From NCBI GenBank assembly GCA_000827265.1, contig KN834772.1:423526-487525 (forward strand): a stretch of DNA of 64,000 nt, read 5' to 3'. A program made the position numbers and the translations under genes. Source of the DNA: Collybiopsis luxurians FD-317 M1 (taxonomy: Eukaryota > Basidiomycota > Agaricomycetes > Agaricales > Omphalotaceae). The notes below the pieces were generated by a model that did no database searches, was not told where the DNA came from, and saw only the letters and a list, made by a program, of their open reading frames with translations. This document shows positions 34,332-43,815 of the stretch, one piece after another; the first letter of the stretch is position 1; every line of letters starts with the position of its first letter.

Positions 34332-35339
34332 TTAATTAGCAAGACCCGAGAGTGAAAAAGGCGGAATCTTATTCACATCACTCTTTATACTCTTCTTCCA
34401 CATCTCAACGCATTTCACACAACACTCATTCCACTCCGGAGCCGTAAACTGACCAAAAATCGCGTCGATTTGCGGTTCCAAAAGTCGACTCGGCGAGATC
34501 ATCTGACCGAGAATGGTACGCGTGATGATGATCCAATCTTGCTTCCATGAGCATTGATGGATGGGGACCGTTCGGGTAACATTTTGCAATTCGCTCAGCC
34601 AGCGTTCGCGGTCGAGACTCTGTAGAAACAAAAATCAGGTAAGGTAGATAGGCTTGGGAATGCTGTCTGTCTGACTCTGTCACTTACCCATAGCCTGTAC
34701 ACGTGCGGCGACAAGATATCTGTGAGTTCAGATAATGGGGTATCAATCCGGAATCTTTGCGGAATACGCTCGATAACAGAGTAGTAGTTGTATTTTGCTG
34801 CAAAGGCCAGGACTTCTTTTGGATCGGAATTAGCGTATTTCCTTCACAAAAGCCGAGTATTAAAGCTGCTTAATGTAAACGCAGAGATAGAGAACACACC
34901 GTAGAGCAAATTGACATCCGTATATCGCAGCAAAGACACCATACTTTTCTGCTGCTTCTGCAACTGTTAACAGGGATTTCAAGTCCAAGTAATCCAGTTC
35001 AGGATATCGCTGGGGATACACAAACTGAAAAACCACTTCGAGCGTTGCGGATGATTCGGTCAAGGTAACAACTTCGTTTTCACTGCTGCTGGTAGGAAGG
35101 ATAGAAGTTGGGGGGAATCCATCGGTCGAATACTCTAAATTTCTCTTGTGCAAGTAAAAATTAACATTGTCGGACGAGCGAATCACGACGTCAGCGTCAG
35201 ACGCCTGGACTAGAAAGAGCTGAGTACTTGTATCAAAGTAAAAAGCCTCGAGCTGCAAATGGAAGAACCTACAAAGGCGACTAGCTGTTCCCGGCCCAAA
35301 TGCCATAGAGCTTTTCACACCGACTTCCATTCCAAACAT
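34332..35339 (-). CDS. BTB/POZ-domain protein, copy D (272 residues)
   Basis: Exons 35339-35273, 35209-34900, 34841-34688 and 34619-34332 give 819 nt. The intron phases match copies A and C, but the N-terminus is longer and different (MFGMEVGVKSSMAFGPG). The BTB core is ASDADVVIRSSDNVNFYLHK, ENEVVTLTESSATLEVVFQF, VYPQRYPELDYLDLKSLL and VAEAAEKYGVFAAIYGCQF. The C-terminal block retains RERWLSELQNVTRTVPIHQC and WNECCVKCVEMWKKS. It is more diverged than A and C are from one another and may be the older member. Confidence 0.85.
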
Positions 35340-36013
35340 CCACGAATCTGCAGAACGAAGGGTTTTGTGGAGTTTAGAAGATGAAAGATTTCGTTCTTTT
35401 GACGCAATCAGTTATTATAAGACATCGCAATTCACAGATTTCGTGGCTGCAGAATTGGGAGGACATGGATAAGCCTTCTTCGCCCCACAATGTCCGGCGT
35501 GATATATGGAACGTGAGAGGCATGAGGTTAGTGAATGAGAAGATTTGGCAGAACCGTGAGGCGATATCAATAGACGCTCAAATTAGACACCTTTACGGAC
35601 TGTCTACGGAGAACATAACCACCTCAGCGAAATCAGAAAATGCACTAGGTAAATAAATAGAAAGTAAATAACTATAATATAGCTACATATCCCTATATTT
35701 GAGTCAGAGTGGTCATCGTACACTTATCGTGACAGCGTTCGAACCGAAACCTTATCCCGTCATGATAGTCAGCAGGGCGATGAGAGCCATGTATCCTCGT
35801 CCGCGCCATATCAATGGCATAGTATATGTAGCTTACCCGGCGGCCACTGGCCAGTGGGTAGTAGAAAGGAGGGCAGCTTTCGACCAGCGAAGCTACCAAA
35901 TCCCCACCGCAGCGTTGACCGGCACAGACTACTTGCAATCCAAGATCCTCTTCCTCGACGGGGGCAAAGTTCCAGCTGTAGTTTCGTACACTTTATCATC
36001 ATCATCGCGCTCG
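35340..36013. other. Intergenic region between BTB copy D and GT17 gene
   Basis: A 91-codon open frame from ATG 35381 on the plus strand has no domain, no introns and no relatives here; I do not call it. The rest is the promoter side of copy D and the 3' side of the glycosyltransferase. Confidence 0.45.
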
Positions 36014-37299
36014 TCACCGCTCCAAGTCATCAAATCCACCATCTTTCGAATCCGCTGTTTTCGACTGTGGGCTTTCCCTCATGCATCCGCCAGGAAGAAG
36101 GAAGCGGAATCTGTCTGCGTTTTTAAGGATAAACTGAGGGAGGCCGATGCCGGATGTCATTGGTGCTAAAGACATTTGCGAGAAGAGGTCGGTATACTGC
36201 GGGATGAATATGAGCCAGAGTACAAAAAGCCGAGTTGAAGTAGACGTACACTATAAGCCTCAGGCAGCATTCCAAACAGGTCTTTTCCTCTACATATCGT
36301 CTGCTGTATTCTCTCTGGATCAAGGTATTCCATTCGACCGCCGATACGATCAGAGTGCGAGTAGCCTTTCATCTTTTGAACAAATTCGGACAACTCTCGG
36401 AAGCAGAACGAACAATGCCAGCCAGAGTCGGCCAGGACATCTTCTGAAGACTTGGAATGTCGGTAGTACGAATTCCGATTCCATAGCTGGACAGAAGCCC
36501 GCCATGAATTCAAGCCCAGTAACCATTCAAAGCTATGGAAAAGTCAGCATCGGAACTGGCTGCTAGAGTCAGAAACGAACCTGTACAGATAGTTTCGCAT
36601 TTGAAGATGTATTGATTCGCCGAAATTACAGCCTTTGAGGAGCATCAGAGAGTGTCCGAATGGAATTTCGTCAAGGTCAGCCATGACTACGAGGGTCTGG
36701 GTGTCTGGAGGGAATTCGGTGATATGTGAACCAAGGAAACTGTTCATTGCAACTCGAGTGTCTCGTTCAAAGTCCCATGCTTTGTCTGCATTGTGTTCCG
36801 CAGGACCAGGAATGCTAATCGAACATTAATCACCTGCGTGTGGGAAAAGAAATCAGACCTACAAACGATACGAGATCTTCTTTGCAAACTTGTCGAATCT
36901 GTCCCTATTATTTTTGAAATACGTCTCCTTGGGCAGACCCGTGAAAGTGGCATTGCTCTCGATAATGAAAAAGCGGTCAACGAATGGGTCGAGCTCGTTG
37001 AGCCGGACTTCGAGCAAATCAAGTTCACTGCTCATGAGAATTGCATCAAGCACCTTGACGTTCTTTGGATTCTCCCTCGGTTTCCAATTGTGCAGCTTGC
37101 ACATATTCTCGTCTGCGACCATTCCATCTGCGAAATAATGAGGAATGATGTTCGATGGACCGTCGTCCTTGTCCCAGAGCGGTCTTGTGGCATAGGAAAG
37201 GGTGTTTTTGAGCTGGTATTGATTCTGGGACACGTAGTAGAAGGTGAAGGTGGTAAAAGCGAGAACTGGTAGCAGAATAGCCCTGTACCGTCGAGACAT
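36014..37299 (-). CDS. GT17 family N-acetylglucosaminyltransferase-like protein
   Basis: Glycosyltransferase family 17 includes beta-1,4-mannosyl-glycoprotein N-acetylglucosaminyltransferases (GnT-III type). Exons 37299-36863, 36814-36581, 36532-36250 and 36196-36014 give 1137 nt (378 residues). A single N-terminal hydrophobic segment (AILLPVLAFTTFTFYYV) predicts a type II Golgi membrane protein. Family signatures are ILMSSELDLLEVRLNELD, FVDRFFIIESNATFTGLPK, YRFIPGPAEHNADKAWDFE, the acidic MADLDEIP, GWHCSFCFRELSEFVQKMK, GYSHSDR and LFGMLPEAYS. The end is DGGFDDLER. The exact acceptor sugar cannot be read from sequence. It shares a 225-bp promoter region with the divergent MYND gene. Confidence 0.9.
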
Positions 37300-37524
37300 G
37301 CTGGAAAATAAGAGACAAGGTAGGTTTACGTGTAATGGGAAGAAACTGAAAGCAAAAGTCGAATGCGGATTGGTTGACCGGCTGGCGGTACCAATAGAAA
37401 GGGAAAAGGTGGCTGCGCTGGAAACTACCCGTGGCCCGTGGCGGTCCGCCCCGGCCAGACGAGTACCAATAATAGAAACTGTTTACTTCACTTCTTGATT
37501 CCATTCCATTTTGTGGCGCAAGAG
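37300..37524. promoter_or_regulatory. Shared promoter region, GT17 and MYND genes
   Basis: Only 225 bp separate two divergent ATGs, so the promoters must overlap. The centre (37425-37460) is GC-rich (GGCCCGTGGCGGTCCGCCCC), with no clear TATA box. Confidence 0.45.
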
Positions 37525-39009
37525 ATGGCTGACCGAAAAGTTCAACTTCCTCTCGAATCCTTGGATAAATGTGGTTCTTGCTCAAATGCCTCATCCAATC
37601 TTAAATTGTGCTCCTATTGTGGCCAAGTAAGTCCGTATCTAACGAACTGAACGTCGTTCCGACTGTTTCGAATACAGGCAATATACTGCTCCTCAGAATG
37701 CCAATCTGAAGACTGGCTCAATCACAAGAAACAATGCGGTAATATCATCTTCATGGAATCTTTCTACATATCGTTAATCCCCAGCGCTCAGGCAAAGATA
37801 AAACCGACAGGATTCCATTGGACATTTTTTATCCATTCCTCGTTTTACTTGCTGAGTGTAATCGCTTCTATCCTGCTCCACAGGAGCATCCGGCTGTAAA
37901 ACGTTACATTCTGAACTCTCCCAACCCCAATGCTCACCCCTGCAAATTTCCCGACGGCACCGAAGCCAAACTTGTCGTCCTCGGTTGGTGTTTCAGCCAC
38001 AACGATCTTCTTCAGATTTCACTCACCTTCTCTAGGCGACGAAATCAAACCAGATGAATTGTTGTCGAAGAAATGGTGGCCTGCTGCACAGACCGAAAAG
38101 GTTTGCGCTAAACTCGGACGCCGTTTCTTACGAGAGGGTAATCTGTTCCCCTTGATTACCGCCGTGCTGGTCTCCCTTCTCGGCGAAATGTACACCTCTC
38201 CGTACGATTCCTCTTCCTCGAGCTCCAAATCTCTCCGACGCACCCGACTCAGCTACAAGAGTTCCCCCATTGCAGATTTCGGCATCGCCAGAGGAAGAGC
38301 AAACGTTACCCCTCAGGACAGGTTTGCCTACTGGAACATCGCAACGGACAACTTTTGGATCGGCCAAGATCCAAATGATCATTATTGGATCTATTTCACC
38401 ACCTTGAAAGGCGAAGAACTTATCATCGACTTTGGCATGTTCACGTTCAACATGTGCACTCTGGCGGTCTGCGATCCGTACATTCATCCCCAATCGCGAA
38501 TGCCCCCTATCGCATGGGCACCGACTTATTTCAAGGATCGGCCCATGGCCAAGCATCTTCCTACGTTGCATTTCGAGACCAAACGCGCCTCCGTATTACG
38601 CAATCCAGATCTACATCGTTTCGTCTGCGGACGTGATATAAGTGGAATCGATCCTCAGAACAGCGCTTTTAAGATCCTCTGGAAGTTCATGGAATCCTTC
38701 GTCTCCCGACCGCTAACGCCAACCGAGAGAAACCTTACGGCAAACTGGGTCGCGGTGGACACCACATGGATGAGAAATACCTTGCAAACGCGTCATTGGC
38801 TCAGCTGGCCAAAGGATGGACCGGACATGGTCATTGAGCAGGACCCGGGCGAGTTGGATAATATTCCAGAGGATGAGGCGCCTTGGGATCTGGAGGACCC
38901 GCGGTGGGCAGATATGAAGAAAATCAACCGGAAGTGGAACAAGGGCAAGCTCGATAGAGATGAACTTTCGAGGGCTTGGAAAAAGTGGAAAACGAGAGAG
39001 AGAAAATAA
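37525..39009 (+). CDS. MYND zinc-finger protein (442 residues)
   Basis: Exons 37525-37626, 37678-37738, 37792-37983 and 38036-39009 give 1329 nt. The N-terminal MYND finger is complete: CGSC, CSYCGQ, YCSSECQ, DWLNHKKQC, with C-C-C-C-C-C-H-C spacing, and it spans introns 1 and 2. MYND fingers bind proline-rich peptides. The remaining 370 residues form an uncharacterised region with YKSSPIADFGIARGRANV, GQDPNDHYWIYFTTLKGEE and DFGMFTFNMCTLAVCDP. The C-terminus is acidic and then strongly basic (WNKGKLDRDELSRAWKKW). The third intron is 52 nt (37984-38035), and removing it gives KLVVLGDEIKPDELL. There is no SET domain, so a methyltransferase role is not supported. Confidence 0.88.
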
Positions 39010-39201
39010 GCTAGTTCATTGTGTGGCCGTCTAGGAATCCGATCTTGCTCAGTATGATCTATGTCCTCTTTTACTTGTACAATATTTATCGTACCTGATA
39101 TAATTTCCTTTCACGATTTCGTTGAATGTCAACGCAGTGCATTCCTACGTATATCCCCTCCATGCAGATAAATAAACAGTGTACATACTATTTATTACAA
39201 G

Positions 39202-39844
39202 CTACTGTGCTGGCTCGATTCCAGTTTCGGACGACGGGCGTGGCCTCGCTCCTGCAGGAGGATTTTTGCCTATTCTCGACAATATCGCGGCCAATTGTAA
39301 AGAGAAGATCATCCTACCCTTCCCAGATTTGATAATCGCCTTCCGGTCCCTCAATTTGTCTATGGTGCCCACACACTTTTTCCCATCGCATACCTTCTCT
39401 GCCTCGGGGAACTCTGCAACCAGGTTAAATTTGATCTCCTTGCTAGAGGGCAGGTCGTTCATGTATTTGATCAATACAGACTCGGCGTTCATCGAATTCT
39501 GAGCCATTTCTTTCACAAACTCTTCGATGATCTTTTTATCTTCCTCGGCCTCCTCGGGGGTAGAAGGAGCTTCGGTCTTGCCGCCCACGAAGGTGATAGT
39601 AATGGGGACCTTCTGCATTTTTGCTCGAGCAGTCAAGGGGGCTCCAACGCTCGAGGCGCCGGTAACTGTACTGTTACTGCCCGAGTTGGTCTGGAAATGG
39701 ATGAATTAGAATAGAGGAATTAGTCAGTGCGACGTTGGATATAGCGAGAAAGCCAGTACTAACATTGGATATCGGGACCGCCATCGCGTTAGAGAGTAAA
39801 CCAAGACCGAGGGCGGCGGTGGCAGACAAATTAATAAGACGCAT
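39202..39844 (-). CDS. Small secreted protein, copy 1 (189 residues)
   Basis: Exons 39844-39764 and 39690-39202 give 570 nt. A signal peptide is evident (MRLINLSATAALGLGLLSNA, then MAVPIS). The mature part has TKPITITF-like strand VPITITFVGG, an acidic helix (EEAEEDKKIIEEFVKEMAQ), two cysteines in KVCDGKKCVGTIDKL and a basic stretch GKGRMIFSLQLAAIL. It has no domain I recognise. The intron lies exactly after the signal-peptide exon, as in the paralog at 41191. Its expression and role are unknown; small secreted proteins of this kind are candidate effectors or wall-associated factors. Confidence 0.8.
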
Positions 39845-39973
39845 GGTAGTAGAATATGGGTAGTAAGGTGATAGAGAGAGTAGTGGTAGTAGCTTTTCGA
39901 CTTTGAACCAGCAAAGATGGCACGGAGAGGATACTCGACCTGCAAGTTGGGGAGACGGCTTCTCATAGAGCAC

Positions 39974-39981
39974 CTTTTATA
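39974..39981 (-). promoter_or_regulatory. TATA box of small secreted protein copy 1
   Basis: TATAAAAG on the minus strand lies about 130 bp before the start codon at 39844. The paralog has the same octamer at the same distance (41961-41968). The untranslated leaders also share CAGCAAAGATG-type sequence in plus-strand reading. Such conservation supports function. Confidence 0.65.
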
Positions 39982-40059
39982 GTTCCAAAGAAACCGTTCC
40001 GGTATCGATCATACTGTATACATTCACCGCCTACGTTCGCCTGAACAATTATTCAAAGA

Positions 40060-40262
40060 TAGGATTTGAAATTTACCATGAGCATAGCCGTTTCCGCCAA
40101 CCTTGACCAGCCTTGACCGTGACGCAACGAAATTTTATCCTCCACATTCATTTCGAAGAGCCCATTCTTCGTTCGCTTGAAAAACAAATGTTTTTCAGAG
40201 ATGAGATTTGAAAAAGCATAGCCGTTTCCGCCAACTTGACCATGACGCGACGAAATTTTATC
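40060..40262. repeat. Short imperfect direct repeat upstream of secreted protein 1
   Basis: Two units, about 40060-40140 and 40196-40262, share AGCATAGCCGTTTCCGCCAA and CGAAATTTTATCC. They lie about 220-420 bp upstream of the start at 39844 and may be duplicated promoter elements. Confidence 0.6.
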
Positions 40263-41190
40263 CCTCGACCTTCTTCTTTCGGAATTTGCTTCATTTTATT
40301 TTCCTGAGGACAGATCCCTGGCAAAGCGAAAGGACTCTTGAGAACAGCCGAGGGAAGGTACAGTAACCAAGTACAGAACGACCGGGGCCCGCGACGCATG
40401 CATCGCATCTCGTCCCAAACAAGCACAAGCCACGGATATACAGTAGTAAGGACACTTATCCACGCGGATTCTGTATAAGAAATGGACGTTGAAATGCACC
40501 GCAGATCCTCTATTCGATGACAAGCTTGCAATTCATTGTTTACTTCCCGGGAGATTTGCGATAAATCCAAAATTAGGGCTGGCGAAGAGGAAGGAAGGAC
40601 TAGGAAACAGTTGTAGGTCGAGAACCGTTGATAGATCCAATGCTTGTTTATATTGTCTACGAGAAGGCCAGAGTGTAAAAAGACCGGAGTACAAAGTCAG
40701 AATTCACAAGGATACAGACCGGCGGGACACCGCCTAAACCTATGCACAACCCGGAAGGAAGGAATTTGCGGAGGTGTGTTTGATGCCGCCACCACTTATT
40801 CCGAATTCTGATCACTCGGACCCCGGCGTATCAGTTCTTGGTCCCAAGCCGGTAATAAACCTTACCCTCTTCTTCCTTAGCTTCTTTTTGAGTCTCCGTT
40901 CTTCCAAACATTGGATACTCCGTCTAGGGTCGTGTCTATATCCAACCTGATAATCGTCGAATGACGACGGCTAAGTTTTGCTTAAGTTTCCTCATCCTCG
41001 TTGTCACTCTGGATTATCCGAACCTTTGACGCGCCTCACGAGTAAATGGTGACCATCCTAGATAGCTTATATCTTGTGTTGATCACGATATTTCGTAAAC
41101 AAGAGCACAACGAATGCATGCATTTCTACCACGTATAATCCCGCTCCGCAAGTACATACACGATGCATACATACTACATACTTTTCACGA

Positions 41191-41832
41191 TTAGTGTTGA
41201 GCTGGCTGAATGTCAGTTGTCGATGAGCCAGCCGCCGGACCCGTTGATGGACCCCCTGATGAACCCTGAGGAGGTCTTCTGGTCAAACCTCTCAGGAGCG
41301 CGGCCAACTGCAAGGAAAAGACCATCCTGCCCTTCCCCGATTCCAAAATTGCCATACGCTTTTTCGCTTTGTCTATAGTCCCTCGACATTGGGGGCCTTC
41401 GCAGACCGTCGATGCCGTGGGGACGTCGACATGCATTGTAAATCTGATCGCTTGCCCCGGAGGTATGGAATTCACGTATTTGACAATGAAAGGACCAGGA
41501 TTGAATTTGTGTTCGGCAGCCTCTTTGACGAAGGCTTCGACTAGCGCTTTATCTTCCTCAGAGGCCTCGCCGGGCTTGGCTGGTCCCCCGGTGAAGTCGA
41601 TGGTAATAGGGATGACCCCGCGAGCAGTGAGCGGAGCTCCGGCATTCGAGCTGCCTATGACTGTACTGCTATTGCCCGAGTCAGCCTGTAAAGTAAGAAA
41701 GTGGTGTTCAATAAGGGCGAGATTGAATGTAGTAACAAAGCCAGCACTCACGTTGATAATTGGGACCGCCATCACGGTGGAGAGTAAATTAAGACCAACG
41801 GCGGCAGTTGCAGACAAATTAATGAGACGCAT
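41191..41832 (-). CDS. Small secreted protein, copy 2 (191 residues)
   Basis: This is a paralog of 39202-39844 with the same two-exon structure: 41832-41752 and 41685-41191 give 576 nt. The signal peptide is MRLINLSATAAVGLNLLSTV followed by MAVPII. Conserved features are IPITIDFTGG, EEDKALVEAFVKEAAEHKF, the cysteine motif TVCEGPQCRGTIDKAKKRMA and SGKGRMVFSLQLAALL. The C-terminal tail differs (Gly/Ser/Pro-rich, ending DIQPAQH; copy 1 ends GIEPAQ). Divergence with preserved cysteines, frame and promoter suggests both are expressed proteins. Confidence 0.8.
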   Translation of the reverse strand: MRLINLSATAAVGLNLLSTVMAVPIINVSAGFVTTFNLALIEHHFLTLQADSGNSSTVIGSSNAGAPLTARGVIPITIDFTGGPAKPGEASEEDKALVEAFVKEAAEHKFNPGPFIVKYVNSIPPGQAIRFTMHVDVPTASTVCEGPQCRGTIDKAKKRMAILESGKGRMVFSLQLAALLRGLTRRPPQGSSGGPSTGPAAGSSTTDIQPAQH

Positions 41833-42528
41833 GATGATACGATACGACTAGTAAAGTAGGAGCAGTGAATTTTGGACTTTGAGCCAGCAAAGATGACGCG
41901 AGGAGGGAACTTGACCTGCAAGTTGGGTGGTAGTAACTAACCTTCCGAGTATCCAACCTCCTTTTATACCGCAAGGGGCTCCGAGTTCGTTTGCCGTGCC
42001 TGTATCTACGCGACTAGGTTTGAAATTTTTGAAATTTTATGATCCTACTCCTTGAGCGGGCAGTCGAACTCACAGAGAGAAATCTTGCTTCCTTTCCCTT
42101 TCCTCACATCAAAAGTTCATCGTGTCTAGGTATCAGCTTCGGTCTTGTTCCTTCCAAAGAGCAGAGAAAGAGAACGCAGGTAAGCCCTACTATTGAGGAA
42201 CCACGAGTTGCGGAGCCCGAGCACCGTTTATGCCATAGCCCTGGCAAAACTCAAAATCTCGATACAGGGTTGTGGTTGCAGAGACTTTAGGCTCGAGTCT
42301 ACGGGGCCCCTGCTAATGCTTAGTAGTGCACTGCACCGCAGATAATGAATTACTGAGTGCCAGAGATCGTTGCTCACTTTGAAGCTTCATCAGAACAAGG
42401 AGGTAAATAGACGCCCGACTGCCACGTCTTCACGTGCCAGCGCCAGTCTTCTTGCCTGGTTCCAGGCTCGAACAACGAGCAGTCTAGCTGCTGGCGGCCT
42501 CCTTCTCTTTCTCCTCATTACTTTCATA
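41833..42528. other. Divergent promoter region, secreted protein 2 and ERV2-like gene
   Basis: About 700 bp between head-to-head genes. Upstream of ATG 42529 the frame is open back to 42370 but contains no earlier ATG. Apart from the TATA box of copy 2, nothing specific is visible. Confidence 0.45.
41961..41968 (-). promoter_or_regulatory. TATA box of small secreted protein copy 2
   Basis: TATAAAAG on the minus strand, about 130 bp before the start codon at 41832, with the same placement as in copy 1. Confidence 0.65.
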
Positions 42529-43521
42529 ATGATTTCGAGATTTGCAAAGTCTTTTATAATCCTTGTCATTGCTCTGGTATCTTTGTTTTGCCTCCAATCT
42601 TTATCCCGAACGTCTGACGAGCATAATTATTCCCAGTTTGCCCTTGCAATGTTGGGCTTTTTCCATCCTCCAGCACGATCCTATATGGATCCTTGGACCG
42701 ATCAGATTTTTGGGGATGGATCTTTGGGGTCCGCCGATGACTCTAAGCCCAAGGTTGAGATTCCTCAGACTGCTTTGAATGGTCCCGCACAAGGAGGTGT
42801 AATCATGGAAAAGCTTGGTAATGCAACTGCAAAGTACGCGGCATTCGCTATTCAGACATGTAACTTCTAATTTCTTGTCCTCTAGAGCTGCACTGGGACG
42901 AGCAACCTGGAAACTATTGCAAGTTGTCGTGTTTACCTTTAGGAAACTTTAAATCTGATATTTGCCTCTAATGAAAGACATACCATGACATTGCGTTATC
43001 CAGAAGTACGTCTATCAGTCTTTCTGCGAGCTCCTTCTCTTACGCTGGTCGTGCAGAACCCGACAAATGATGAACGAGAGGCTCTAGACTCGTATTTCCA
43101 CCTATTCTCACGACTGTACCCTTGCGGGGAGTGTGCATCGGAATTTCAAGCCTTGCTGAAAAAGTTTCCGCCTCAGGTGCGTCTCAATGTCTTCGTCAAT
43201 TGCGGTGTTTTGAAAGATTTATCACCGAACCAGACCTCATCACGCCGAGCCGCTTCACTCTGGTATGTCAATTGTTAAATTCGTTGGCCTCTTTCCTGCT
43301 CTCACACGGTACGTAGGTTATGTGCAGTACATAACGAGGTTAACCATCGACTTGGAAAAGAAGAATTCGACTGCGCACACCTGGATGATGAGTATGATTG
43401 TGGATGTGGAGATTCTCCGATTAATGGCCCGAAAACCAGTGATGTTGACCCCATGGATCTCGAGTTCGATCCAAGTAGAGATGAGGTGACGGGTGCAGGC
43501 TTGATTAAGGGAGGGCGTTAG
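42529..43521 (+). CDS. ERV2: ERV2-type FAD-linked sulfhydryl oxidase
   Basis: Erv/ALR oxidases make disulfides using FAD and oxygen; the membrane-anchored ERV2 type works in the endoplasmic reticulum. Exons 42529-42833, 42886-42918, 42978-43005, 43057-43176, 43234-43262 and 43317-43521 sum to 720 nt (239 residues). An N-terminal membrane anchor is visible (FIILVIALVSLFCLQSL). The core reads ALGRATWKLLHTMTLRYPE, LYPCGECASEF with the redox CxxC, AASLWLCAVHNEVNHRLGK and FDCAHLDDEYDCGCGDS with extra cysteines for electron shuttling. Intron 2 (42919-42977) has a GC donor (GCAAGT), required to read KLLHTM. Three exons are 28-33 nt. It may support folding of secreted proteins such as those nearby, by inference only. 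Confidence 0.9.
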
Positions 43522-43815
43522 GGTACACCTGTTGTACTTACTGGTTTCTGCGTGCGATGTGTATATTATATATATCTATTATTTTCTGCTATCGTATGGT
43601 CTTTGACGTGCTACGCCACGCTTTACCCGGACCGTCATCATCAACCTAGGTCGCCATTGATCATGAGGCCGCTAGCTTCCAGGAATATCTTCATCTCTTA
43701 CTGTCACCGGAGTGGACCACGTCGATTCTGGGGAGATAAACGCGTTCTGTTGGCGAACCATCCAATTGTTCCTCTCAGCCGTCCTTTCACTCAATTGTCC
43801 TTTTCGCATCCCAAA

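Larger units (their letters stand above)
39845..41190. other. Intergenic region between the two secreted-protein genes
   Basis: This holds the 5' region of copy 1 (TATA box at 39974, repeat at 40060-40262) and the 3' side of copy 2. I see no further gene. Confidence 0.5.

Noticed and set aside
35381..35656. 91-codon frame starting with ATG
   Set aside because: No domain, no paralog and no splice structure; could be chance in an AT-rich intergenic region.
38128..38571. 147-codon open frame on the minus strand
   Set aside because: It is a shadow of the large MYND-gene exon; no independent start context, introns or motif.
37525..39009. SET/MYND methyltransferase
   Set aside because: Only the MYND finger is present; no SET motifs (such as NHSC or GEEL-type blocks) are seen in the rest.
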